From CAVSSX01 sp963730735 (lineage in GTDB: Bacteria > Actinomycetota > Acidimicrobiia > Acidimicrobiales > RAAP-2): a stretch of DNA of 64,000 bases. The position numbers and the translations under genes are program-made. Numbering within the stretch: position 1 is the stretch's first letter; each line of letters opens with the position of its first letter. The notes under the pieces are model-generated. The model saw only the letters and a program-made list of their open reading frames with translations. It was not told where the DNA came from and did no database searches. The DNA lies in NCBI GenBank assembly GCA_963730735.1, contig CAVSSX010000007.1, positions 62,001 to 126,000 on the forward strand, given 5' to 3'. Below are positions 17,235 to 25,286 of the stretch, one piece after another.

Positions 17235-17828
17235 GTGCAGCCACTCCCCTACACCGACCCGGCGGCGAAGATCGCTTTCTACGTGTTGGTCGGCGTCTTC
17301 GTGGCGCTGGAATTTCGGATTCGACTGCGCAGCACCGTCAACCGGCAGGGGTCTCGAGCAGAGCGGTTCAGCCTGGTCACGGTGTTCCTGTCCATCGGCG
17401 GGGGGATCGCTGGCGCAGTGGTGCTGGCCGGGACCTGGCTGTGGCCGACGATCTCAATCGGTCGATGGCCGATCTTTGTCCTAGGCCTGATCCTCATGGG
17501 AGCCGGCATCGTCCTCCGGCAGTGGTCGATCCTCACGCTCGGCCGATTCTTCACGACCGATGTCCGGCTACAAGAAGGCCAGACCGTCGTCGAGACCGGC
17601 CCGTACCGATGGGTGCGACATCCGTCCTACACCGGACTGCTCGTGACCCTCCTGGGCTTTGGCCTGGCCCTCGGAAATTGGGCGGCGCTGGCCGTCATCG
17701 TCGTGGTGCCTCTGGTCGGTCTCATCGTGCGGATCCGCTATGAGGAACGGGTCCTTCTCGACGGTCTCGGTGAGCCGTACCGAGCATTTGCCGCGAACCG
17801 GCGGCGGCTGGTGCCCGGGGTGTGGTGA
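17235..17828 (+). CDS. Isoprenylcysteine carboxyl methyltransferase-family membrane protein
   Basis: A 197-residue membrane protein with about five hydrophobic segments. The C-terminal half has the ICMT/PEMT-like signature: LGRFFTTDVRLQEGQTVVET, then GPYRWVRHPSYTGLL (SAM-binding RHPxYTG), and the last part RYEERVLLDGLGEPYRAFA with the conserved EE. Bacterial members methylate unknown small substrates or lipids. GTG 17235 is chosen as it directly precedes the first helix. Codon use is less GC-biased than the neighbours. No operon partner is visible. Confidence 0.82.
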   Translation: MQPLPYTDPAAKIAFYVLVGVFVALEFRIRLRSTVNRQGSRAERFSLVTVFLSIGGGIAGAVVLAGTWLWPTISIGRWPIFVLGLILMGAGIVLRQWSILTLGRFFTTDVRLQEGQTVVETGPYRWVRHPSYTGLLVTLLGFGLALGNWAALAVIVVVPLVGLIVRIRYEERVLLDGLGEPYRAFAANRRRLVPGVW

Positions 17829-18086
17829 TGGCTCGACATGACGGGATGGGCCGGTGCCAGCGAGACCCGACGGGGGGCTCCGAGGCTCGCACTCTGCCCG
17901 GTCCCGCCGGTCTTCCACCGTGTGTCCGGGCAGCCGCGGCGATGTTCTGGAGCACGGACTAACCAAACGCACGGCGGAGCCGCCATCGGTGGCCAGCGAA
18001 CCGGGACCGGGGTGCAACACCGGGTTCTGGACAGGAACCGGGGTTAGGCACCTACCCTCGGCTCACCCCTAGACGAAGGCTTCCCG

Positions 18087-18332
18087 GTGGCTCAGCGCTC
18101 TGCCCACAACTCCTCTGATCTGCCCGCCGCCGAGGACCACCTGCTCGGTTCGCCCCGCACGAGGGTCACGACGGAGGACCCCTTGCTGTGGGGCTCGATT
18201 GCTTCGTGCACGTGCGGAGCGAAGCTCGAAGGCACCAGCCCGGCGGGTCCCATTCCGGCTCGCGAGCGACTGGTCCGGGTCTTCGTCGACCACGTCGTGG
18301 CAGCGGGCGCGAACGAGCCTCCGACCGGCTAG
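18087..18332 (+). CDS. Small hypothetical protein (81 residues)
   Basis: GTG 18087 opens an 81-residue frame containing WGSIASCTCGAKLEG and ending DHVVAAGANEPPTG. A CxC pair is the only notable motif. The composition looks protein-like, but the frame overlaps the C-terminal extension of the opposite DJ-1 gene, and only one of the two is likely correct there. The stop codon falls in the loop/stem of a perfect 15-bp hairpin, which fits a short gene ending in a terminator. No function can be assigned. Confidence 0.4.
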   Translation: MAQRSAHNSSDLPAAEDHLLGSPRTRVTTEDPLLWGSIASCTCGAKLEGTSPAGPIPARERLVRVFVDHVVAAGANEPPTG

Positions 18333-19137
18333 TCGGAGGCTCGTTCCGTGGCCGGGCCGGAGCGCAGTCGGTCGTGATACCTCGCTGGCGGGTGGGCGAG
18401 ACCTCCGTCGTTACGCCTTTGAGCGGCGCGTGTTCGTTCAGGTACGCCACGACCGCTTCGGCCGCCGGCTGTGCTGACGCAGGGTTCTGCCCGGTGATGA
18501 GATTGCCGTCCACGACGACCTGGGGACCGAAGGCGGGACCACCGTCGAAGTCGGCACCGCTCTGGCGCAAACGGGTCTCGAGCAACCAGGGCGCCTTGTC
18601 CCCGAAGCCGAAGGCGGTCTCCTCCTCGTCGGTGAAACCGGTGACCTTCTTTCCGGCGAAGGTCCAGGACCCGTCGGACTCCCGGGCCGGCAGGAGCGCA
18701 CCGACGCCGTGGCAGACGGCGGCCGCGACCTTCTGCTTGTCCGGGTAGACGGCCGAGAAGATCGTTCCGATCACGGGGTTGTCGGCCAGGTCCTCCATCG
18801 GCCCGTGGCCACCGGCGACGAAGACGGCGTCGTAGTCGGCCGGATCGACGTCCTCCAGGCGGGCGGGCTTCGTGAAGGCGTCCCCGAGGCCGGCGAGGTA
18901 GGCGCGCTGGGCGTCGACCGCCGACTGGTCGTCGCCGTTGAGGTCCAGCCGGAGGCTGACTTCGTCGAGCGTCGGGGTCACCCCGCCGGGCGTGGCGATG
19001 GTGATGTCATAGCCCGCTGCGGTGAAGACCTGGTGGGGGTGGATGAACTCGGCGGCCCAGAAGCCGGTCGGGTGCTCGGTGCCATCTTTCAAGGTCCAGT
19101 GGTCGGCGCCGGAGACGACGAGCAGCACGTTGGTCAT
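18166..19137 (-). CDS. DJ-1/PfpI-family (Hsp31-like) protein with unusual C-terminal extension
   Basis: ATG 19137 follows GAAAGGAAGG. About 230 residues form a class I glutamine amidotransferase-like domain: NVLLVVSGADHW, YDAVFVAGGHGPMEDLADNP, and the nucleophile elbow AAAVCHGVGALLPA. Members act as protease, glyoxalase III, chaperone or deglycase; the specific activity is unknown. The normal domain ends at about AEAVVAYLNEHAPLKG (near 18435). The frame then continues ~90 Arg/Pro-rich residues with no recognisable fold, through a strong hairpin and opposite an 81-residue gene, so a missed stop or frameshift is suspected. It diverges from a TetR gene, its probable regulator. Confidence 0.75.
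   Translation of the reverse strand: MTNVLLVVSGADHWTLKDGTEHPTGFWAAEFIHPHQVFTAAGYDITIATPGGVTPTLDEVSLRLDLNGDDQSAVDAQRAYLAGLGDAFTKPARLEDVDPADYDAVFVAGGHGPMEDLADNPVIGTIFSAVYPDKQKVAAAVCHGVGALLPARESDGSWTFAGKKVTGFTDEEETAFGFGDKAPWLLETRLRQSGADFDGGPAFGPQVVVDGNLITGQNPASAQPAAEAVVAYLNEHAPLKGVTTEVSPTRQRGITTDCAPARPRNEPPTSRSEARSRPLPRRGRRRPGPVAREPEWDPPGWCLRASLRTCTKQSSPTARGPPS
18311..18346. terminator. Perfect 15-bp hairpin
   Basis: GAACGAGCCTCCGAC, loop CGGCTA, then GTCGGAGGCTCGTTC. The stop codon TAG of the plus-strand 81-residue frame spans the loop/stem border. Stem length and position suggest a transcription terminator, usable from both sides. Confidence 0.6.
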
Positions 19138-19170
19138 GGTGGCCTTCCTTTCAGAACGGCCCCGAGGGCC

Positions 19171-19232
19171 TTTTAGATGATGTTCATAATCTATACACGA
19201 CAGTAGAATAGATGCAAGGCCGTCATCTAAAA
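19171..19232. promoter_or_regulatory. Nested inverted repeats between DJ-1 and TetR genes
   Basis: TTTTAGATGA (19171-19180) and TCATCTAAAA (19223-19232) are exact reverse complements. Between them lie TAGAT-N10-ATCTA and a TCTA...TAGA pair. The whole 60-bp patch is AT-rich in GC-rich surroundings and centred between the divergent starts. It is a likely promoter pair and operator for the TetR protein. Confidence 0.6.
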
Positions 19233-19254
19233 ATCTTCGGGAAGGGGCCAGGCG

Positions 19255-19827
19255 ATGGGACGATCTTCGAAGGAGCAGGCCGAACGGCATCGTGATCAGG
19301 TGATCGAGGCCGCCTCCGAACTGTTCCGCGAGCGGGGAGTCGACGGGGTGAGCGTGCCCGAGCTGATGGCGGCCGCCGGGATGACCCAAGGCGGCTTCTA
19401 CCGGCACTTCAGCTCCAAGGAGCAGCTGGCCCAGATCGCCTGTACTCGCGCCTTTGCCGAACAGATCGAGGGGCTGCGCGAGTTCAAGCGCAGCGCCGAG
19501 GACCCCGAGGCGGCGTTCATCGACTTCTATCTGTCCGATACCCATCGCTCCGACGTCGCCCACGGGTGCCCGTTGGCCTCGCTCAGTGGCGACATCGCCC
19601 GCACGGACCGTGACAGTCCGGTGCGGGCGTCGTTCGTCGAAGGGGTTCGTGCCTTTGCCGATGGCGTCGAGGCGCTCGCCGACGACGGAACCCCGGAACA
19701 CCGCGCCGAGTCGTTGGCCCGCCTCTCGATGCTCATGGGCGGCCTGGCGCTGGCCCGGGCCACCGAGGGCGACCCGATCAGTGACGAGATCGTCGAGGCG
19801 GTGCGGGCCGCCTTGAGCGGCGACTGA
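19255..19827 (+). CDS. TetR/AcrR-family regulator
   Basis: A 190-residue repressor-type protein. The N-terminal helix-turn-helix covers residues ~10-57: AASELFRERGVDGVSVPELM, AAAGMTQGGFYRHFSSKEQL. The C-terminal ligand domain includes HGCPLASLSGDIAR, seen in the subgroup related to NemR/AcrR-type regulators of electrophile-responsive genes; Cys in HGCPL could be redox- or electrophile-sensitive. It diverges from the DJ-1 gene across AT-rich inverted repeats, so control of that gene and itself is likely. The inducer is unknown. The gene is intact. Confidence 0.88.
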   Translation: MGRSSKEQAERHRDQVIEAASELFRERGVDGVSVPELMAAAGMTQGGFYRHFSSKEQLAQIACTRAFAEQIEGLREFKRSAEDPEAAFIDFYLSDTHRSDVAHGCPLASLSGDIARTDRDSPVRASFVEGVRAFADGVEALADDGTPEHRAESLARLSMLMGGLALARATEGDPISDEIVEAVRAALSGD

Positions 19828-19891
19828 CCATTAGGCCGGATTGAGGCAGGAGGCCGAGGAAGCGCGCCGGGCCCGGTCATAGGCTTGGGTC

Positions 19892-20605
19892 GTGTCTGCT
19901 CGAGGCGACCTGCTGGAGCTGATCGACGATGCCCCCCGGGGCATCAGCAGGCTCCACGCCCGACTCTGGGAGTGGCGCCACCACGAGCGGGCGTGGCGAG
20001 CAATGGACCGGTTGGCGAGCGAGCGGCTGATCGCCTCGCGATTTCCTGGCCCAACCGGGTCCACGGCGCTGGCCGAGAACCACTTGGAGGTGTGGGCCGA
20101 ACCCCCCACGAAGTGGCGTGTCGAGTCGGCTGGCCGCATCGATGTGTGCAACGGGATCACTCGATGGACCGGCCCCGACGAGCGGTTGAGCGAACACGAA
20201 CTGCCCACTCCCGAACTCGACTCGTCGTTCGCAGGAGGGCGCTTGCTACGACCGAGGCGCTTACTGGGAACGTTCGACTTCGAGGACCCGACGAGTGCCG
20301 AGATAGGGGGGCGATCCTGCCTCCGTTCGCCGGCTCGGCTGAGGAGCGGGGAACGCCGAGGCCTGCCCGAGCTGTATCCGATCGGCGTCGACCACACGTT
20401 CTGGTTCGACCTTTCCACCGGCATCGTTCTGCGACATGTCGGCTCCATCGACGGCGAAACCTGTGCCATCGACGAGTACAGCGGCCTCGTCCTCGATGAC
20501 CCCATCGATGACGGGCTCTTCGAGTTGACACCATCGGAAGCCGCAGGGGCGAGACGCAGGATCGACCGGGCGCTCCGCATGGCAACGCAGTTCGGTGCCG
20601 ACTGA
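19892..20605 (+). CDS. Hypothetical actinobacterial protein (LolA-like C-terminal part possible)
   Basis: GTG 19892 gives 237 residues. The N-terminal third is helical and Arg-rich (LHARLWEWRHHERAWRAMDR). The rest reads as beta-strands: HLEVWAEPPTKWRVES, GRIDVCNGITRWTGPDER, HTFWFDLSTGIVLRHVG, GETCAIDEYSGLVLDDPIDD. The pattern of a property asked of substrate (weight/strand repeats, WF, I..GLVLD) recalls LolA/RseB-like sheets, but I cannot place it in a named family. No signal peptide. It follows a TetR gene by 64 bp. An opposite-strand open frame over the same span looks like a shadow. Confidence 0.5.
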   Translation: MSARGDLLELIDDAPRGISRLHARLWEWRHHERAWRAMDRLASERLIASRFPGPTGSTALAENHLEVWAEPPTKWRVESAGRIDVCNGITRWTGPDERLSEHELPTPELDSSFAGGRLLRPRRLLGTFDFEDPTSAEIGGRSCLRSPARLRSGERRGLPELYPIGVDHTFWFDLSTGIVLRHVGSIDGETCAIDEYSGLVLDDPIDDGLFELTPSEAAGARRRIDRALRMATQFGAD

Positions 20606-20634
20606 CCGGGGTTGATCGCTCCGATGCCCGAGCG

Positions 20635-21210
20635 GTGGATCGGGCCGTTCACGACCACCTGCATCGGCGACGACCGGGCAGAGCGGGTGAAGGCCTTCTC
20701 AACACGTCGATCCCGCCTCCTGTCGATAGCAGCAAGCACATACCCGTGGCACCGCCACCAGAGGATCAAGCCGAAGCGAGGGCCGCCGTCGAGTACGCGG
20801 TCACCCACTACAACGAGGTGACAGCGAACGGCACGACCCTCCTCAACGTGCAAGGTGGGGCTGACCAGGTCGCATCTAGTCCTCGCCACTCGGGTTGGCA
20901 TGATCCTGGATCCGTGAGGGTCGAGTGCGACGCCGTCGTGTTCGTGCGACCGGACGAGGCGGTCGTCTGGATATCACTGACCGTCCACGGCTACCGACGG
21001 GTGAACGGGCTGGAAGGCCAGGTCTGTAAATCGAGGGCGTTGGGTGGTAGCCCACGCCACGGTGCGGACTATCGCTCCCTGGCGTTGTCGGGGAAGCTGA
21101 ACACGGACCGGTGGGTGATGCTGCGGCCCCGTATCGGGCGAGCGAACCGCCAGACGCAGGTGGCGCGGTGCGGCTGCGGCGTGCGTCGCCGTTGGGCGGC
21201 CCGACCGTAG
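20635..21210 (+). CDS. Hypothetical protein, probably frameshifted
   Basis: The clearest protein-like part is residues ~35-120: PPPEDQAEARAAVEYAVTHY, NEVTANGTTLLNVQ and VRVECDAVVFVRPDEAVVWI. After HGYRR the frame becomes unconvincing, while another frame reads GRWVVAHATVRTIAP, like the end of a small alpha+beta domain with a typical KVARxTV strand. So one or two indels near 21005-21085 are likely. The fold resembles small actinobacterial lipoprotein-like or NTF2-like domains, but this is only an impression. The start is uncertain; the first ~35 residues may be out of frame. Confidence 0.35.
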   Translation: MDRAVHDHLHRRRPGRAGEGLLNTSIPPPVDSSKHIPVAPPPEDQAEARAAVEYAVTHYNEVTANGTTLLNVQGGADQVASSPRHSGWHDPGSVRVECDAVVFVRPDEAVVWISLTVHGYRRVNGLEGQVCKSRALGGSPRHGADYRSLALSGKLNTDRWVMLRPRIGRANRQTQVARCGCGVRRRWAARP

Positions 21211-21214
21211 CCTC

Positions 21215-21234
21215 CCTCACACTTCCCTCACACC
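21215..21234 (+). promoter_or_regulatory. Putative response-regulator box upstream of the DUF1996 gene
   Basis: CCTCACACTTCCCTCACACC contains TCACAC twice, 11 bp apart, in direct orientation, the spacing favoured by OmpR/PhoB-type regulators. A 19/20 identical copy lies at 24629-24648, upstream of the response-regulator gene and its divergent neighbour. Confidence 0.6.
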
Positions 21235-21271
21235 TGGATGATTCGCTGATCATCTTTCGGCTTCATCCTGG

Positions 21272-22354
21272 TTGCGGGGATCGAGAGGTAGCCACCATGC
21301 CGGGATTGACAGGCTCTTGAACGGCCGGAGCGCACGAGCCACCGTCGTCGCGGCCACCGTCGTCGTGGTGTGCGTCGGCGGTGTGGTTGCCGGCGTTGCC
21401 CTCACCTCGGGCGGTGTCGCCCCTGCTCGATCCGCGACCAACCTTCCCTCGACATCGAGCTCGACCACGAACTCGACAGATCCCCCCACCACAGTTCCCC
21501 CGACGGTACCGACGGTACCGACGACGCCCCCGACGACGGCGGCCGGCGGGACTCCGTCTGCGGCCGCTCCCGGTGCCTCGGTCATCATCACCGACACCTG
21601 TCGCTACAGCCACGAGGCGAACGACGATCCGATTCTGCATCCCGCCAGACCGGGCCTTTCGATGGCCCACGACTTCTTCGGCAACACGGCCACCTCGGCG
21701 AGCTCGACCGCAAGCACGTTGGTCGGTGGCGCGACCACCTGTTCGACGAGCAAGGACGCTTCGGCTTACTGGACCCCCGTGCTGTACCAGAACGGGGCTG
21801 CGGTCACGCCGTTGCGCAACCTCATCTACTGGGCCCGGCTCCAGGGCACCTCACCCGCCGTCGTGGCCCCGCCGGCGGGCCTGACGATGATCGCCGGCAA
21901 CGAGAACGCCACCGGCCCGCAGCCCATCACCGTCATCGACTGGCGCTGTGCCGGGACCGCCGTACAGCCCGCGTCAGCCCTGCCGGTGAACTGTGCCGGC
22001 ACCGCCGGTCTCGAGCTCCGCATCACCTTTCCCTCGTGCTGGGACGGCTCGCAACTCGACGGTGCCAACCAGACCAACGTCGCCTACCCGGTCGGACGGG
22101 GCTGCCCGCCCGGGTACCCGGTGCGGATCCCGACGGTGATCTTCCACGTCGTGTACCCGATCACGTCGAACGTCGGCCTCACCCTCTCGATGGGGCCCGG
22201 AGAACAGGGCTCAACCGATACTGCACACGGGGACCTCATCAACGCCTGGGATCAGCCAACGCTCACCGGGCTCATCAACGGCTGTGCGGGCCCGGCCCGG
22301 GCCTGCGGCCATGTCAGCGGGGCCGATGCCGTCGTCCGCCCCCCTACGAGATGA
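21272..22354 (+). CDS. Secreted DUF1996-domain protein
   Basis: An N-terminal membrane/signal segment (ATVVAATVVVVCVGGVVAGV) is followed by a Thr/Pro-rich linker (residues ~55-95) and a DUF1996 domain: SHEANDDPILHPARPGLSMA, HDFFGNTATSA, CSTSKDASAYWTPVLYQNG, LRITFPSCWDGSQLDGANQT, PVRIPTVIFHVVYPI. DUF1996 proteins are secreted by bacteria and fungi; activity is unknown. Six or more Cys residues suggest disulfides. The start is unsure: TTG 21272 is the longest, TTG 21317 gives a tighter signal. An upstream box shared with the two-component locus suggests control by that system, which lies convergently downstream. Confidence 0.8.
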   Translation: MRGSRGSHHAGIDRLLNGRSARATVVAATVVVVCVGGVVAGVALTSGGVAPARSATNLPSTSSSTTNSTDPPTTVPPTVPTVPTTPPTTAAGGTPSAAAPGASVIITDTCRYSHEANDDPILHPARPGLSMAHDFFGNTATSASSTASTLVGGATTCSTSKDASAYWTPVLYQNGAAVTPLRNLIYWARLQGTSPAVVAPPAGLTMIAGNENATGPQPITVIDWRCAGTAVQPASALPVNCAGTAGLELRITFPSCWDGSQLDGANQTNVAYPVGRGCPPGYPVRIPTVIFHVVYPITSNVGLTLSMGPGEQGSTDTAHGDLINAWDQPTLTGLINGCAGPARACGHVSGADAVVRPPTR

Positions 22355-22475
22355 CCTCGCCGTTCCCCGAGCCCTCCGAGGGTCGGCGCTCCTGGTGTCG
22401 GCGAACCCATCGGAGCGGTGCCGTCCGGCGCCCCGCGACCGACCCTCGGCGCCTACTGCGCAGCCCAGGCGGGCA

Positions 22476-23855
22476 CTACCCCGTGCCCTCCAGGGGAGCC
22501 GCTCGGAGGGCCAGCTGTAGGCGGGTGCCGCGTCCATCGTCACGAGGCGAGACGACGGCGATCGTGCCGCCCATCGCCGCCACCAGCTCGGCCACGATGG
22601 CCAGCCCCATCCCGGTGCCGATCCTGCGTCCCGGCTCCTGGTCGGTCCGGTAGAAGCGCTCGAAGATGCGTTGTTGCTCACGTTCGGGGATCCCGGCGCC
22701 GTCGTCGTCGACGGTCAGCGTCACCGACGTTCCGGCACCAGGGTCGGGGGCACGGAGCGACACCACGACGTGTGCGTCGGCAAAGTTGGCGGCATTCTCG
22801 ATCAGGTTGGCGAGCACCTGGGCCAGTCGGCCGGCGTCGGCCCAGACCGGCACCGCCGCCGCCGGCACCCCGGCCGTAATCGTGAGCCCGTTCCGGGTCG
22901 CCAAGGGCTGGAACCCCTCGACGACCTGCTGGACCACCGCGGTGGCGTCGACCGATCGCAGATCGATCGAGAGCCGGTCCATCTGCAGGCGCGCCAGGTC
23001 GAGGAGGTCGGCGACGAGGCGCTCGAGTCGCCCCGCCTCACCGACGATCACCTGTGCCGCCTGGGTGGGGTCGGCGGCACCCTCGATGACCGCCTCGGCG
23101 TAGCCACGGATGGAGGTGAGCGGCGTCCGCAGGTCGTGGGTGACCGAGAGGAGGAGCTCCCGTTCGGCCATCCGGGACCGGGCGAGGCTGTCGGTCATCG
23201 AATTGATCGAAGCGGCCAACGACGCCAGTTCCGGGAAGTCGCCGTCGTGGACGGCCACCCGGGCCTCGAGATCACCCTGGGCGATGCGCTCGGAGACGTC
23301 GACCACCTCGACCAGCGGGCGGGTCACCCGCCGGGTCAGGCGCCAGGCCACGATCGCCGCCAACAGGAGGGTGGCCGCCCCGATCAGGACGAAGTACACC
23401 CAACTGGGACCCAGTGAGCCCACCCGCCGGGTGAGCACGACGACCGGGTGCGGACCGAGGCGGAGGCGCACCCGCTCGGCCGTGGTGGGGTGGACCGGCA
23501 CCGCCGCGTAGGCCACGTCCCCGCTCACCCCTGACGTCGGGTGGCCGGCGATCAGCGCCGCCGGGTCGAGGTCGGCCGCCGTCAGATCGCCCGGGAGGAG
23601 CCCCGGGAACCGCCCGAGGGTCTCGAGACCGACGATCTCGGCCTGCTCGAGGCGGAGGACCCGCCGGACCACCTTCAGTTGCGCCGGATGTTGGACGTCC
23701 GGGGCGCTGCTGGCGATGACCTGGGCCTGCTCGGCCAGTTGGGCGGCGGCCTGGTGACGGGCGTCGCGCTGTGCGGCCAACAGGGTCCCGACGCCGGCCA
23801 GTAGTAGGGCCCCGGCGACGAGGCCGAGGAGCGCCACCGTCAGCCGGCGTCGCAC
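22476..23855 (-). CDS. Sensor histidine kinase (HAMP, HisKA, HATPase)
   Basis: GTG 23855 begins 35 nt after the response-regulator stop and directly precedes the first membrane helix (LTVALLGLVAGALLLAGVGT). An extracytoplasmic sensor of ~130 residues is followed by a second helix (WVYFVLIGAATLLLAAIVAW), a HAMP domain (RRVTRPLVEVVDVSERIAQG), the H-box LLLSVTHDLRTPLTSIRGY with the phosphorylated His, the N-box (LANLIENAANFA), and G boxes (DDDGAGIPEREQQ, GTGMGLAIVAELV). It pairs with the upstream OmpR-type regulator. The stimulus is unknown; the sensor part shows no named domain. Confidence 0.92.
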   Translation of the reverse strand: MRRRLTVALLGLVAGALLLAGVGTLLAAQRDARHQAAAQLAEQAQVIASSAPDVQHPAQLKVVRRVLRLEQAEIVGLETLGRFPGLLPGDLTAADLDPAALIAGHPTSGVSGDVAYAAVPVHPTTAERVRLRLGPHPVVVLTRRVGSLGPSWVYFVLIGAATLLLAAIVAWRLTRRVTRPLVEVVDVSERIAQGDLEARVAVHDGDFPELASLAASINSMTDSLARSRMAERELLLSVTHDLRTPLTSIRGYAEAVIEGAADPTQAAQVIVGEAGRLERLVADLLDLARLQMDRLSIDLRSVDATAVVQQVVEGFQPLATRNGLTITAGVPAAAVPVWADAGRLAQVLANLIENAANFADAHVVVSLRAPDPGAGTSVTLTVDDDGAGIPEREQQRIFERFYRTDQEPGRRIGTGMGLAIVAELVAAMGGTIAVVSPRDDGRGTRLQLALRAAPLEGTG

Positions 23856-23889
23856 CCGTCCCCCTCGCCGGTGCTCCGGATCCCGCCGG

Positions 23890-24567
23890 TCATCCGAGTC
23901 GGTACCCGACGCCCCAGACCGTCGCCAGGGACAGTCCTGGACCGAGCTTCCGCCGGAGCTGCCGGACATGGACGTCGACCGTCCGCTCATCGCCGATCCA
24001 GCCGTCGCCCCAGATTGCGTCGAGCAGCTGGCGGCGGCTGAGGACCACGCCGGCGTGCTCGGCCAGGTACGCCAGGAGGTCGAACTCACGGGTGGCGAGC
24101 GGCACCGGTGGACCGCCGTCGCGCACCTCGCGGCGAGCCAGGTCGATCTCGATCGAGCCGACGAGCAGGCTGCTGGACGGCTTCGGGGAGGGGTTCGTCC
24201 GACGCAGGATGGCCCGGATCCTGGCCACCAGCTCCCGGGGCGAGAAGGGCTTCGTCAGGTAGTCGTCCCCGCCCAACTCGAGGCCCAACAGACGGTCGAC
24301 CTCCTCGTCCCGAGCGGTGAGGAAGAGCACCGGGACGTCGCTCTTCGACCGGAGCATCCGGCAGACGTCGAAACCGTTGAACTCGCCGGGGAGTCCGACG
24401 TCGAGCACCACCATGTCGGGGCGTTCACGCTCCACGGCACCGATCGCCCGCTGGCCGTCGGGCGCCTGCACCACCCGGAAGCCCTCGCGCCGGAGGTAGA
24501 GCTCGACCAGATCGGCGATCCGGGGATCGTCTTCGACGACCACCACCGTCCTTCGGGGCTCTTCCAT
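23890..24567 (-). CDS. OmpR/PhoB-family response regulator
   Basis: A 225-residue DNA-binding regulator. The receiver (residues ~7-120) has the acidic pair VVVVEDDPRI, phospho-acceptor Asp in DMVVLDVGLPG, the Thr of VLFLTARDEE and the Lys of LTKPFSP. The C-terminal winged helix (residues ~135-225) has RREVRDGGPPVPLATREFDL, VLSRRQLLDAIWGD, and RTVDVHVRQLRRKLG. It is transcribed with the histidine kinase just downstream. A direct-repeat box 62 bp before its ATG suits autoregulation and control of the divergent secreted-protein gene. ATG 24567 gives the usual N-terminus. Confidence 0.93.
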   Translation of the reverse strand: MEEPRRTVVVVEDDPRIADLVELYLRREGFRVVQAPDGQRAIGAVERERPDMVVLDVGLPGEFNGFDVCRMLRSKSDVPVLFLTARDEEVDRLLGLELGGDDYLTKPFSPRELVARIRAILRRTNPSPKPSSSLLVGSIEIDLARREVRDGGPPVPLATREFDLLAYLAEHAGVVLSRRQLLDAIWGDGWIGDERTVDVHVRQLRRKLGPGLSLATVWGVGYRLG

Positions 24568-24628
24568 CCTCGACAGCCTGACAGTCGGCCTGTCGTCAGT
24601 CGACCGAACGCCGCCCGATCGGGCTGAC

Positions 24629-24648
24629 CCTCACACTTCCCTAACACC
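24629..24648. promoter_or_regulatory. Putative response-regulator box in the divergent promoter region
   Basis: CCTCACACTTCCCTAACACC differs at one base from the copy at 21215-21234. It sits between the response-regulator gene (62 bp from its ATG) and the divergent secreted-protein gene (106 bp from its ATG). Two TNACAC half-sites are 11 bp apart. Confidence 0.6.
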
Positions 24649-24754
24649 CTGCTCTCCAGCAGCTCACATCGATGCGTTGAAGTGGTACCTGTCAGCGTGA
24701 GGGGCGTCCAAAGGGACGTCCGGCGACCAACGTGCACCCAGCGAGGATGGAACC

Positions 24755-25225
24755 ATGAACCGCCAACGAGTTACCCGAACCACTGCGCTCGCCGCCGGGG
24801 CCACTGCGGCGCTCGTCCTCGGGGTGGCCGCCATTCCGGCCGGGGCCGCCTCCTCGACGTCCGGCGCATCGCAGAACTCGAGTGCGGTGCACGCCGCCCG
24901 CCGATCGATCCTGGCCCGGACCGAGCACGCCGAGCTCATCGTGCGGACCAAGACCGGGTTCAAGACGATCGACCTCGATCGAGGCAAGGTCACGGCGGTC
25001 TCCTCGTCGTCGATCTCGGTGACCCGCCCCGACGGCGTGGTGGTGACCGCCACCATCAACAGCTCGACCAAGTTCAGGGGTCTTCCCCAGTCCCAGGTCG
25101 TCGACGGGGACCGGGCCCTCGTGACCCAGTCCTCGGGCATTGCCATCTCGGTCCGCAGCCGCACGGCCGCCGTCGCCTCGCCGACGACCTCGTCACCGAC
25201 GACGTCCACCACTCCCGCCGCTTGA
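24755..25225 (+). CDS. Small secreted protein, DUF5666-like
   Basis: A 156-residue protein with a signal peptide (ALAAGATAALVLGVAAIPAG, cleavage likely after AGA-A). The mature part has one small beta domain: KTIDLDRGKVTAVSSSSISV, TRPDGVVVTATINSSTKFRG, then DGDRALVTQSSGIAISVRS. The pattern G-x-V-T-A-V-S-x-S-S-I-x-V with a T-S-S-T-K-F ending is that of DUF5666-type repeats of unknown function. The tail is Ser/Thr/Pro-rich. It diverges from the two-component operon and shares its upstream box, so it is a probable target of that regulator. Confidence 0.7.
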   Translation: MNRQRVTRTTALAAGATAALVLGVAAIPAGAASSTSGASQNSSAVHAARRSILARTEHAELIVRTKTGFKTIDLDRGKVTAVSSSSISVTRPDGVVVTATINSSTKFRGLPQSQVVDGDRALVTQSSGIAISVRSRTAAVASPTTSSPTTSTTPAA

Positions 25226-25242
25226 GCCCGGCGGCGTTGTCG

Positions 25243-25281
25243 GCCACGTCGCACGTCGGCCCAACCGGCGTGCGACGTGGC
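25243..25281. terminator. Long hairpin between convergent DUF5666-like gene and efeB
   Basis: GCCACGTCGCACG pairs exactly with CGTGCGACGTGGC; a T-G wobble and CGG/CCG extend the stem to about 17 pairs around CCCAA. It sits 17 bp past one stop and 5 bp before the other, so probably a bidirectional terminator. Confidence 0.75.
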
Positions 25282-25286
25282 GATGC

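Noticed and set aside
19831..20901. Minus-strand 356-residue open frame
   Set aside because: Ser/Arg-rich without motifs; the plus-strand frame over the same bases has strand-forming, Trp-containing protein-like sequence and a good start.
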